Of a stretch of 8,558 nucleotides of DNA, positions 1-6,388 are shown piece by piece. Position numbers and translations under genes: made by a program. Origin of the DNA: UBA4781 sp963556045. GTDB lineage: Bacteria; Chloroflexota; Anaerolineae; Anaerolineales; Anaerolineaceae. The notes under the pieces were generated by a model. That model ran no database searches. It had not been told where the DNA came from and saw nothing but the letters and a program-made list of their open reading frames with translations. Every line of letters starts with the position of its first letter. Within the stretch, counting starts at the first letter, position 1. The DNA lies in assembly GCA_963556045.3 (NCBI GenBank), contig CAUVYA020000001.1, positions 1 through 8,558 of the forward strand. The letters are read 5' to 3'.

Positions 1-821
1 AAGAAGGTATCATCACCACCTTGGGTAGAGGTGGGAGCGATTACACTGCTGCTATTCTGGGTGACTGCCTTGATGCAGATGAGGTCTGGACCTGGACGGA
101 TGTGGATGGGGTGATGACTGCCGATCCGCGTATTGTGCCCAATGCACGCGTGATTCCAGAGATTTCCTACAATGAGATTTCCGAAATGGCTTATTTTGGT
201 GCCAAAGTGCTGCATCCCAAAACCATTCGTCCTGTTGTAGAGCGGAATATCCCACTGTGGGTAAAAAATACATTCAATTCTTCTTGTCCCGGTACCCGAA
301 TCGATAGTACTCATCATACGGGTAATGGAAAGATCACGGCAGTCACGGCTATTCAAAATCTTAGCTTGATCACGGTAGAGGGACATGGCATGCTGGGTGT
401 GCCTGGCATTGCTGCTCGTACTTTTGCGGCAGTGGCAGGTCATGATGCCAGTGTGCTGATGATCTCGCAGTCCTCCTCCGAGCAATCTATTTGTTTTGTC
501 ATCCCTTCTGAAGCAGAAAAACAGGTGATCAAAGCGATAGAAAAAGAGATGGAATATGAATTATTACGTCACGATATCGATAAAGTATGGGCGCAGCCTA
601 ATGTAGTCATTGTGACAGCCATTGGCGCAGGTATGCGCCAGACTCCGGGTGTCTCAGCTCATATCTTTGGTGCACTGGGGAAAGAAAGTATCAATGCCAT
701 TGCCATTGCGCAGGGCTCATCCGAGTACAGCATTTCTGTGGTAGTTGATAAAGCTGATGCCGATCGAGCGGTTCGTAAAATCCACGAGGAGGTAATCATT
801 AATGGTTCAAAGAAAGCATAA
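1..821 (+). CDS. Aspartate kinase, C-terminal part (5' end outside window)
   Basis: Aspartate kinase phosphorylates L-aspartate to 4-aspartyl phosphate, the committing step for threonine, methionine and lysine. The frame is open to the left edge, with in-frame codons from base 3 reading EGIITTLGRGGSDYT, the conserved kinase nucleotide-binding stretch. The TTG at 21 is therefore an internal leucine, not a start. The kinase fold continues through TDVDGVMTADPR and GAKVLHPKTI (bases about 99-230). Two ACT-type regulatory domains follow, at about bases 330-560 and 600-805; the first contains GVPGIAARTF and the second TPGVSAHIFGALG. ACT domains in this family bind an end-product amino acid, so feedback inhibition by threonine or lysine is expected, but the effector cannot be read from sequence. 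There is no fused homoserine dehydrogenase: the protein stops right after the second ACT domain. The last 20 bases overlap the next gene. The lysC/thrA-type symbol is left blank because the isozyme class is uncertain. Confidence 0.95.
   Translation, partial: EGIITTLGRGGSDYTAAILGDCLDADEVWTWTDVDGVMTADPRIVPNARVIPEISYNEISEMAYFGAKVLHPKTIRPVVERNIPLWVKNTFNSSCPGTRIDSTHHTGNGKITAVTAIQNLSLITVEGHGMLGVPGIAARTFAAVAGHDASVLMISQSSSEQSICFVIPSEAEKQVIKAIEKEMEYELLRHDIDKVWAQPNVVIVTAIGAGMRQTPGVSAHIFGALGKESINAIAIAQGSSEYSISVVVDKADADRAVRKIHEEVIINGSKKA
786..793 (+). promoter_or_regulatory. Ribosome binding site for the semialdehyde dehydrogenase gene
   Basis: GAGGAGGT lies 8 bases before the ATG at 802 and inside the end of the aspartate kinase gene. 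It fixes the start of the dehydrogenase and implies translation coupled to the kinase. Confidence 0.75.
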
Positions 822-1863
822 AATTCCTGTGGCAGTATTGGGCGCGACCGGTGCGGTGGGGCAGCGCTTTGTGCAGCTTCTGGCTGAGCACCCCTCGTTT
901 CAGATAACGGCGCTGGCTGCTTCTGAACGCAGCAGTAATAAAAAATATAAAGAAGCCTGCGGCTGGCATCTGAATGAACCGATGCCGGATTCGGTGAAGG
1001 AAATGGAAGTGATCCCTGTTGAACCCGGTATGGAGGCAGATATTGTTTTTTCTGCTCTACCTGCTAAGCTGGCACTTGAAATCGAACCTCAGTTTGCCGA
1101 AGCCGGGTATGCGGTTTGTTCGAACGCTTCTGCCTTTCGGCTTGATCCGTGTGTACCGGTTATCATTCCCGAAGTGAATGCCGATCATCTGGCGCTGCTG
1201 GAAAAGCAGAAAGAAATGTATGGCTGGAAAGGATTGATCATCACCAGCCCGAACTGCACCACTACCGGTATTGCTCTTCCCCTGAAACCGATCGATGTGG
1301 GCTTTGGTATCCGGAAGGTATTCGCGGTCAGCATGCAGGCAGTTTCCGGCGCTGGCTATCCGGGTCTCTCTTATCTGGATATTCAGGATAATGTGATTCC
1401 GTTTGTCAACGGCGAAGAAGAAAAAATGGAACGCGAATCACGCGCCCTGTTAGGGAAAATGAAGGGAAATCAACGCATGGATGCTGATTTTGTTTTCAGC
1501 GCTCAGGCAAACCGCGTGCCGGTTTCGGATGGACATACCATCTGCCTCTCGCTGGAATTGGAAAAGAAAGCCGGTATTTCTGAGATCAAGGAAGTATTAA
1601 GTAGCTTTCAGAGTCCTCTTGCAAAGGAGAAATTACCCAGCATGCCCGATTTTCCCATTATTGTTTGTGAAGAAGAGGATAGACCGCAGCCGCGCAAAGA
1701 TCGGGATAGTGGAGAAGGTATGCAGGTGTCGGTTGGACGTATTCGCTCCTGCCCGCTGCTGGATGTGCGCATGGTTTCGGTGGTGCATAATACTCTGCGC
1801 GGAGCAGCCAAAGGTGCCATCTTGAATGCCGAACTGCTGGTGGCAGAGGGGGTTGTATCATGA
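802..1863 (+). CDS. asd: Aspartate-semialdehyde dehydrogenase, archaeal/fungal type
   Basis: This enzyme reduces 4-aspartyl phosphate to aspartate 4-semialdehyde with NAD(P)H, directly after the kinase encoded upstream. The 353-residue protein is full length. It opens with the dinucleotide-binding loop GATGAVGQ (residues 14-21). The catalytic cysteine is C152 in SPNCTTTG, and the catalytic histidine is probably H245 in VPVSDGH. The segment RPQPRKDRDSGEGM (294-307) followed by VSVGRIR is characteristic of the archaeal/eukaryotic branch of the family rather than the enteric Asd or common Gram-positive form; this placement is from memory of the family. The ATG at 802 is supported by a strong Shine-Dalgarno and by the N-terminal nucleotide-binding fold starting at residue 8. 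It overlaps the kinase by 20 bases, and its stop codon overlaps the next start as ATGA. Cytoplasmic enzyme; no missing key residue seen. Confidence 0.95.
   Translation: MVQRKHKIPVAVLGATGAVGQRFVQLLAEHPSFQITALAASERSSNKKYKEACGWHLNEPMPDSVKEMEVIPVEPGMEADIVFSALPAKLALEIEPQFAEAGYAVCSNASAFRLDPCVPVIIPEVNADHLALLEKQKEMYGWKGLIITSPNCTTTGIALPLKPIDVGFGIRKVFAVSMQAVSGAGYPGLSYLDIQDNVIPFVNGEEEKMERESRALLGKMKGNQRMDADFVFSAQANRVPVSDGHTICLSLELEKKAGISEIKEVLSSFQSPLAKEKLPSMPDFPIIVCEEEDRPQPRKDRDSGEGMQVSVGRIRSCPLLDVRMVSVVHNTLRGAAKGAILNAELLVAEGVVS
1845..1852 (+). promoter_or_regulatory. Ribosome binding site for the HAD-like gene
   Basis: AGAGGGGG lies 7 bases before the ATG at 1860, within the end of asd. It supports the start that overlaps the asd stop by four bases. 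Confidence 0.6.
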
Positions 1864-2987
1864 AATGCTTTGGGAAGACATCTTTAAATAAATTCTTAGG
1901 AGACCGCATCGTTTACCGCAATCTCAACGCGATCGATGAAGCACTGCCGGGGTTGAAAGAACTCTGTGCGATTCTGGGGGTGCCAAATGGGACGGTTCCA
2001 CGTAAAACCTCACTTGATTATGCGCGTGTCATTGTTCAGTTATTAAAAGAAGCCCAGCTTGCAGATGGGAAAAAAGAACCTCTGGAGCGTGTTCTTTATG
2101 TGGGAGACACCCGTATGAATGACGGTACTGCTTTTCTGAATATTTGCAAAGCAGGGAACTGGCAGGGTGCAGCTTTCATTACCAGTGAAGATCAGGAATT
2201 AACTAAGCTTGAAACGGAAATTAAAGGAAGCTCAATTCTTTTCTTCAATAATCATTGGGTGAATGTGCGTATTTTTCGCTCCCTGGCTGAGATGAAGGGC
2301 GTTGAGATCGACGAACGCACTGCAGTCCTGATCGATATGGATAAGACGGCTTTGGGTGCGCGTGGTCGTAATGATAAAGTGATCGATAAGGTTCGCATCA
2401 CTGCCGCAAAAGCTGTATTGCAGGAACTTCTTACTGATGATTTTTGTTTAGAGGATTTTCAAGCTGCTTACAAAATACTGAATTTGCCCATTTTTCATCC
2501 TTTCACGGCAGATAATCAAGATTATCTGGTCTATATTTGCCTGATCCTGGGCAGCGGACTGTTCAAGCTAGAAGAGATACAGGCTGCCGAGCAATCCAAT
2601 CAATTGATGAACTTTGAGCAATTTTTAGAGGAAGTAGAGCAGCAGGTTCGGAAATTACCAGAAAAAGTAAGCCAGGTTCATAAAGAAGTATACAGCCTGG
2701 TGAAAGCCGGTGATCCAACCCCATTCAAACAGTTTCGCTTGGCGGAATATGCTGCTACGATTTCTTCCATGGGGCAGCTTGAAGAAAATGCTTCGGTGGA
2801 TGATTTATTAGAAAGTGAGATTGTGGTAACCCGTGAGGTACAGGAATTTGCTCTGGATAGTACGGCTGCCGGGGCGCTTGTGTTCGGTCTTTCTGATAAG
2901 CCGGATGAAGCCACTGCGAATGGTTCTGGAATACCTCTGCATAAAAAGCAAACTCATGTAGTGGGAGGGATCAATGAGCGAAAATAG
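1860..2987 (+). CDS. HAD-superfamily protein with apparently permuted motif order
   Basis: I recognise the superfamily but not a named family or substrate. The 375-residue protein has all four haloacid dehalogenase-type motifs, in an unusual order. A motif III-like lysine is at K49 in PRKTSLDYARVI. Motif IV is VLYVGDTRMND (78-88), followed by a strand like the next HAD core strand (GAAFITSED, 103-111). Motif I is AVLIDMDKT (155-163), with D159 the expected nucleophile and D161 the expected acid/base. A mostly helical stretch (about 171-320) follows where a cap would sit. Motif II is ALVFGLSDKP (339-348), with S345. Classical HAD proteins run I, cap, II, III, IV, so this looks like a circular permutation with new ends between II and III. 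No signal peptide or membrane segment is seen, so it is probably a cytoplasmic phosphatase or phosphotransferase. It overlaps asd by 4 bases and threonine synthase by 14, so a role in the aspartate/threonine pathway is plausible but inferred. An unrelated phosphatase carried in the operon is the alternative. Confidence 0.75.
   Translation: MKCFGKTSLNKFLGDRIVYRNLNAIDEALPGLKELCAILGVPNGTVPRKTSLDYARVIVQLLKEAQLADGKKEPLERVLYVGDTRMNDGTAFLNICKAGNWQGAAFITSEDQELTKLETEIKGSSILFFNNHWVNVRIFRSLAEMKGVEIDERTAVLIDMDKTALGARGRNDKVIDKVRITAAKAVLQELLTDDFCLEDFQAAYKILNLPIFHPFTADNQDYLVYICLILGSGLFKLEEIQAAEQSNQLMNFEQFLEEVEQQVRKLPEKVSQVHKEVYSLVKAGDPTPFKQFRLAEYAATISSMGQLEENASVDDLLESEIVVTREVQEFALDSTAAGALVFGLSDKPDEATANGSGIPLHKKQTHVVGGINERK
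2963..2970 (+). promoter_or_regulatory. Ribosome binding site for threonine synthase
   Basis: GGGAGGGA ends three bases before the ATG at 2974, inside the last codons of the HAD gene. Its core GGGAGG has a workable spacing of about 4-5 bases. It supports the 14-base overlapping start. Confidence 0.55.
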
Positions 2988-4284
2988 CTGGCTGGAATGT
3001 ATCCGTGGATGCGGGGTAACGCATTCGATCGATGAAGTGGTCTATCACTGCGAGCAGTGCGGGGGACTGCTGGATGTGGTGCATGATATGGATGCTTTGA
3101 AGGAGCATTCAGCGGAAGATTGGAAGGCTTTGTTCAAGCAGCGATCTTCTCTTAATACAGGTGTATATGCCAGCGGTGTATGGGCGAAGAAGGAATGGGT
3201 CTGCCCGCAGATTCCGGAGAGCGCCATTGTGTCCTTCGGAGAAGGAAATACACCTCTGGTGCATGCTGCTCCACTTGGAGAACAGATCGGTATCCCTGAC
3301 CTGTGGGTGAAGCAGTGCGGCAGCAGCCATACCGGTTCTTTCAAAGACCTGGGAATGACGGTGCTGGTTTCGGTGGTGAATGCCATGATTCAAAATGGGA
3401 AACCGATCAAGGCGGTTGCTTGCGCTTCAACCGGTGATACTTCGGCGGCGCTGGCAGCTTATGCAGCCGCAGCCGGGATTCCTGCCATCATTTTGCTTCC
3501 GCACGATAAAGTATCTCCCGAACAGCTCATCCAGCCGCTGGCGAATGGGGCGAAAGTACTTTCTATGGATACTGATTTCGATGGCTGTATGCGTGTTGTG
3601 CAGGAGTTGACGCAGGATCCATCCATTTATCTGGCAAACTCCATGAATTCTTTACGCATGGAAGGGCAGAAAACGGTGGGTATTGAGATCGTGCAGCAGT
3701 TCAACTGGCAGGTGCCCGATTGGATTGTTTTACCGGCGGGTAACCTTGGTAATGTCAGTGCGCTGGGGAAAGGGCTGCTCATGATGTTTGAGCTGGGATT
3801 GATCGATCACCTACCGCGCATTGCCTGTGCTCAGGCGCAAAATGCCAATCCTTTCTATCTGGCATATAAAAATGGATTTGAGCAGTATCAGCCTGTTGCA
3901 GCGCAAAAAAGTATGGCGAGTGCTATCCAGATTGGAGCGCCGGTCAGCTATGAACGCGCGGTAAAGATCATGCAGCGCTTTGATGGGGTGGTGGAGCAGG
4001 CAAGCGAAGAAGAATTAGCGAATATGTGTGCCCTGGCTGATCGCAGTGGCTTGTATTGCTGTCCGCAGACCGGAACGGCGCTGCATGCTGTCAGCAAACT
4101 TGCAGAGCAAGGTGTGATCAAATCAAACGAACGGGTCGTGGTGATCTCGACTGCCAATGGATTGAAATTTTCTCAGATGAAAACGGCTTATCACAGCCAT
4201 CGAATGAAAGACATTCAGGTAAAGTACGGCAATGCTCCTGTTGAAATTAAAGCCAGTGTAGAAGAAGTTCTCCAAAATATCTAA
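2974..4284 (+). CDS. thrC: Threonine synthase
   Basis: Threonine synthase is a pyridoxal-phosphate enzyme converting O-phospho-L-homoserine to L-threonine and phosphate. The 436-residue protein has a small N-terminal cysteine knuckle (C9, C13, C26, C29), as in many threonine synthases of this type. A conserved FGEGNTPL segment (88-95) follows. The PLP Schiff-base lysine is K124 in HTGSFKDLGM. ASTGDTSAA (151-159) is the conserved asparagine/threonine-loop region. PAGNLGN (254-260) is the likely phosphate-binding loop for PLP. The C-terminal part has CCPQTGTAL (362-370) and ISTANGLKF (391-399). Length and motif order are normal. As the last gene of the overlapping cluster it ties the operon to threonine formation. 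The first cysteine pair is spaced CX3C rather than the usual CX2C, so metal binding is less certain. Cytoplasmic. No terminator hairpin with a T-tract is visible after the stop. Confidence 0.95.
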   Translation: MSENSWLECIRGCGVTHSIDEVVYHCEQCGGLLDVVHDMDALKEHSAEDWKALFKQRSSLNTGVYASGVWAKKEWVCPQIPESAIVSFGEGNTPLVHAAPLGEQIGIPDLWVKQCGSSHTGSFKDLGMTVLVSVVNAMIQNGKPIKAVACASTGDTSAALAAYAAAAGIPAIILLPHDKVSPEQLIQPLANGAKVLSMDTDFDGCMRVVQELTQDPSIYLANSMNSLRMEGQKTVGIEIVQQFNWQVPDWIVLPAGNLGNVSALGKGLLMMFELGLIDHLPRIACAQAQNANPFYLAYKNGFEQYQPVAAQKSMASAIQIGAPVSYERAVKIMQRFDGVVEQASEEELANMCALADRSGLYCCPQTGTALHAVSKLAEQGVIKSNERVVVISTANGLKFSQMKTAYHSHRMKDIQVKYGNAPVEIKASVEEVLQNI

Positions 4285-4301
4285 TTTATGAATATCCTGT
4301 T

Positions 4302-4307
4302 TATAAT
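4302..4307 (+). promoter_or_regulatory. Possible -10 element upstream of the membrane-protein gene
   Basis: A perfect TATAAT lies in the AT-rich 59-base spacer, 36 bases before the next start codon. No convincing -35 hexamer is seen 16-18 bases upstream (the aligned bases read ATCTAA). In such AT-rich DNA this could be chance. The drop in GC and the gap after four overlapping genes favour a new transcription unit here. Confidence 0.3.
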
Positions 4308-4333
4308 AGAAATATAAATTGATGAATATATAC

Positions 4334-4339
4334 GGAGGA
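4334..4339 (+). promoter_or_regulatory. Ribosome binding site for the membrane-protein gene
   Basis: GGAGGA lies 4 bases before the ATG at 4344. It is a near-consensus Shine-Dalgarno and supports both the start and the reality of this otherwise unrecognised gene. Confidence 0.7.
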
Positions 4340-4343
4340 AATA

Positions 4344-4955
4344 ATGGCTAAAAAATTGCTTGATACTGTTCCCCCAGTTGATTCATTTGAAGTCTATGAA
4401 TCAAGAGGATTTAAAAAGCGTGTTCCTTGGGAAGTCAATTTAACAGATACACAGGCAGAATTTATTTGCCATGATGATAGTAAAAGAACTATTGTCATTC
4501 CCCGTGAAAAAGCTCGTGCGCAGATAAAATTTATGCAAATGGGGCTTATGCTCTCTGGAGGTACTCTGGCTACCGTTTCTGGGAAAGCTAATCTTGAATT
4601 TGGAAAATATAAAAGAAGGTTTACGGACTGGCTGCCGCCTCTTTCTATGGAAGATGTGAAGGATGATCTGCGCAACACCGGCGTTGGTCTGATCATGATC
4701 GGTGCACTTTCTTTCTTCTTAAGCCAGATTTTCGATTCGATCTGGGGGGTGATTCTTGTAGGATTAGGGATCGTTAATCTATTTGTCAAGAATCGAACAA
4801 TGTATATCGTAAATGGGATCGTCTTAATTGTTGTTGGAATCTTTAATATCATCCATGTGATTAGCAGCATCAATGCATATTGGCTTTTGTATGGTGTTGT
4901 GCAGATTTTTTGGGGAATTGCGGAAATTAAAAAGTATGGACAGGTAAAAGTCTAG
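4344..4955 (+). CDS. Four-helix membrane protein of unknown function
   Basis: I do not recognise the family. The 203-residue product has two parts. Residues 1-100 are soluble and charged, with short beta-like stretches (for example AEFICHDD, RTIVIPREK, NLEFGKYKRRF); the pattern is faintly like a PH/GRAM-type barrel, which is a guess. Residues about 112-195 hold four closely spaced hydrophobic segments, at roughly 112-130, 132-148, 152-174 and 179-195, separated by short turns, and a short basic tail follows. There is no N-terminal signal peptide, so the soluble part is probably cytoplasmic. The ATG at 4344 has a strong Shine-Dalgarno. The gene is clearly AT-rich: bases 4381-4500 are about 32-33% GC by hand count, against 47-57% in sampled neighbouring lines. 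It is not overlapped with thrC, so it is probably not part of the threonine operon. The real coding strand is clear from the ribosome site and the coherent membrane topology; a long antisense frame is a shadow. Confidence 0.7.
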   Translation: MAKKLLDTVPPVDSFEVYESRGFKKRVPWEVNLTDTQAEFICHDDSKRTIVIPREKARAQIKFMQMGLMLSGGTLATVSGKANLEFGKYKRRFTDWLPPLSMEDVKDDLRNTGVGLIMIGALSFFLSQIFDSIWGVILVGLGIVNLFVKNRTMYIVNGIVLIVVGIFNIIHVISSINAYWLLYGVVQIFWGIAEIKKYGQVKV

Positions 4956-5029
4956 AATAAACTCGAGATATATCTATACTACTTCTTTTTATATGATTTA
5001 TTTGTTATTCTATAGTTCTACTGGTTTAA

Positions 5030-5035
5030 TATAAT
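5030..5035 (+). promoter_or_regulatory. Possible -10 element upstream of the GH13 gene
   Basis: A TATAAT lies in the 101-base AT-rich spacer, 21 bases before the GH13 start, which would give a very short leader. No good -35 lies at standard spacing; TTGTTA at 5002-5007 is 22 bases away. The spacer also has a 10-base perfect palindrome AGATATATCT at 4966-4975, just after the previous stop, too short and AT-rich to call an operator. Low confidence. Confidence 0.25.
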
Positions 5036-5056
5036 ATTTGAAATGAGAATGATCAT

Positions 5057-6370
5057 ATGAAACAGAAAAGAAATCTCCGCAGTCTCGTTATTTATGAAAT
5101 TTATGTGCGCAATCACAGCCAGCGCGGCGATTTTCAGGGCGTGATCGACGACCTGCCGCGCATCAAAGCCCTGGGCGTGGATTATATCTGGCTCATGCCT
5201 ATCCATCCCATCGGGAAAGTGAACCGCAAGGGCTCTCTGGGCAGTTCGTATGCCATTGCAGATTATATGGCGATCAACCCTGAATATGGAACGGAAGATG
5301 ATTTCAAACGGTTGGTCAATGCAGCCCATGATCTGGGTTTAAAGGTGATGATCGATGTGGTTTACAATCACACCTCTCCCGATTCGGTTCTGGCGAAGGA
5401 GCATAAAGAATGGTTCCACCTTGATTCGCAGGGGAACCCGACCACTTCCGTTCCGGAGTGGGCTGATATTGTTGAATTGGATCATTCACGTGTTGAACTG
5501 CATGATTACCTTGTGAAAGCCATTGAAAAATGGGCTTCCCTTGGTGTAGATGGCTTCCGCTGTGATGTGGCTCCCCTGGTGCCGGTGGAATTCTGGAAAA
5601 AGGCGGATGCGGCTGCCAAAGCGATCAACCCCAATACCCTCTGGCTGGCTGAGTCGGTGCATACCGGCTGGGTGGCGGAAAGGCGCAGTCGGGGATTATA
5701 TGCACAATCTGACAGCGAACTCTATCAGATATTTGATATTACCTACGATTATGATGTTTTCAGACCCTGGGAAAAGGTTGTGGAAGGCAAACTGGATCCC
5801 CGTTATTATCTGGATCTGCTGGTCATGCAGGATGCCATCTACCCCGAAGATTATGTGAAACTGCGTTTTGTGGAAAACCATGATACTGATCGGATCATGG
5901 AGATCGCTCCTTCCCGAGAACAGGCTTTAGCCTGGACGGCTTTGCAGGCTTTCAATAAGGGTGCCTGGCTGATCTACGCCGGAGAAGAGGCTGCCTCACC
6001 GCGTAAACCGGATCAATTCAATAAAGATGTGATCCCCTGGAAAAACTACGAGCTGACCGATTTCGTCCAAAAACTGGCAGCTTTAAAAAAGGACTCTGCC
6101 CAACAAGAAGGCAAATTGTACTGGTTAACCTCCGAGCCGGCTATTCAGGCGGTCTGGTTTACCAAAGGAACCAGCCTGTGTGCTGTTTTCAATACCATCG
6201 GAGAAAAAGGAGAAATCCTCACCGCTTTTCCGAATGGTATCTATCAGGATCTTCTAAGCGGCAAGGATTTCAAGATTGTCGATCATAAACTGCAGATTCC
6301 CGCTGCTGTCTGTATCTTTCACTGCCAGCTGGAGGAGCTTCCCCCTCAACGGGAAATGCTGCTGGTATAG
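5057..6370 (+). CDS. GH13 alpha-amylase-family glycoside hydrolase, probably cytoplasmic
   Basis: GH13 enzymes cleave or transfer alpha-glucosidic bonds in starch, glycogen and maltodextrins by a retaining mechanism. All four classical conserved regions are present in the 437-residue product: region I DVVYNH (100-105); region II GFRCDVAP with nucleophile D170; region III LWLAESV with acid/base E199; and region IV FVENHDT with the transition-state-stabilising D276. The barrel starts at once (VIYEIYVRNHSQRG, residues 11-24), so there is no signal peptide and no N-terminal binding module. The B domain is short, and the C-terminal beta domain (about 345-425) is small. This compact form fits an intracellular maltodextrin- or oligosaccharide-acting enzyme better than a secreted amylase. 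The exact subfamily and product specificity cannot be read by eye. The Shine-Dalgarno is weak (GAGAATGA at 5045-5052). Its stop lies 18 bases from the stop of the convergent GH57 gene, also an alpha-glucan enzyme. Confidence 0.92.
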   Translation: MKQKRNLRSLVIYEIYVRNHSQRGDFQGVIDDLPRIKALGVDYIWLMPIHPIGKVNRKGSLGSSYAIADYMAINPEYGTEDDFKRLVNAAHDLGLKVMIDVVYNHTSPDSVLAKEHKEWFHLDSQGNPTTSVPEWADIVELDHSRVELHDYLVKAIEKWASLGVDGFRCDVAPLVPVEFWKKADAAAKAINPNTLWLAESVHTGWVAERRSRGLYAQSDSELYQIFDITYDYDVFRPWEKVVEGKLDPRYYLDLLVMQDAIYPEDYVKLRFVENHDTDRIMEIAPSREQALAWTALQAFNKGAWLIYAGEEAASPRKPDQFNKDVIPWKNYELTDFVQKLAALKKDSAQQEGKLYWLTSEPAIQAVWFTKGTSLCAVFNTIGEKGEILTAFPNGIYQDLLSGKDFKIVDHKLQIPAAVCIFHCQLEELPPQREMLLV

Positions 6371-6388
6371 TTTCTCTCGAATTCCTCC

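Noticed and set aside
4283..4320. Inverted repeat AATTTAT / ATAAATT after thrC as a possible terminator
   Set aside because: The arms are only 7 A/T pairs with a 24-base loop and no T-tract follows. Such matches are expected by chance in this AT-rich spacer.
4394..4873. 159-codon open frame on the minus strand opposite the membrane-protein gene
   Set aside because: It lies wholly antisense to a gene with a strong ribosome site and coherent membrane topology, and its product has no recognisable domain. It is best explained as a shadow frame.
4966..4975. Perfect palindrome AGATATATCT as an operator
   Set aside because: It is short and AT-rich and sits right after a stop codon, far from the GH13 start. 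No second copy was noticed.
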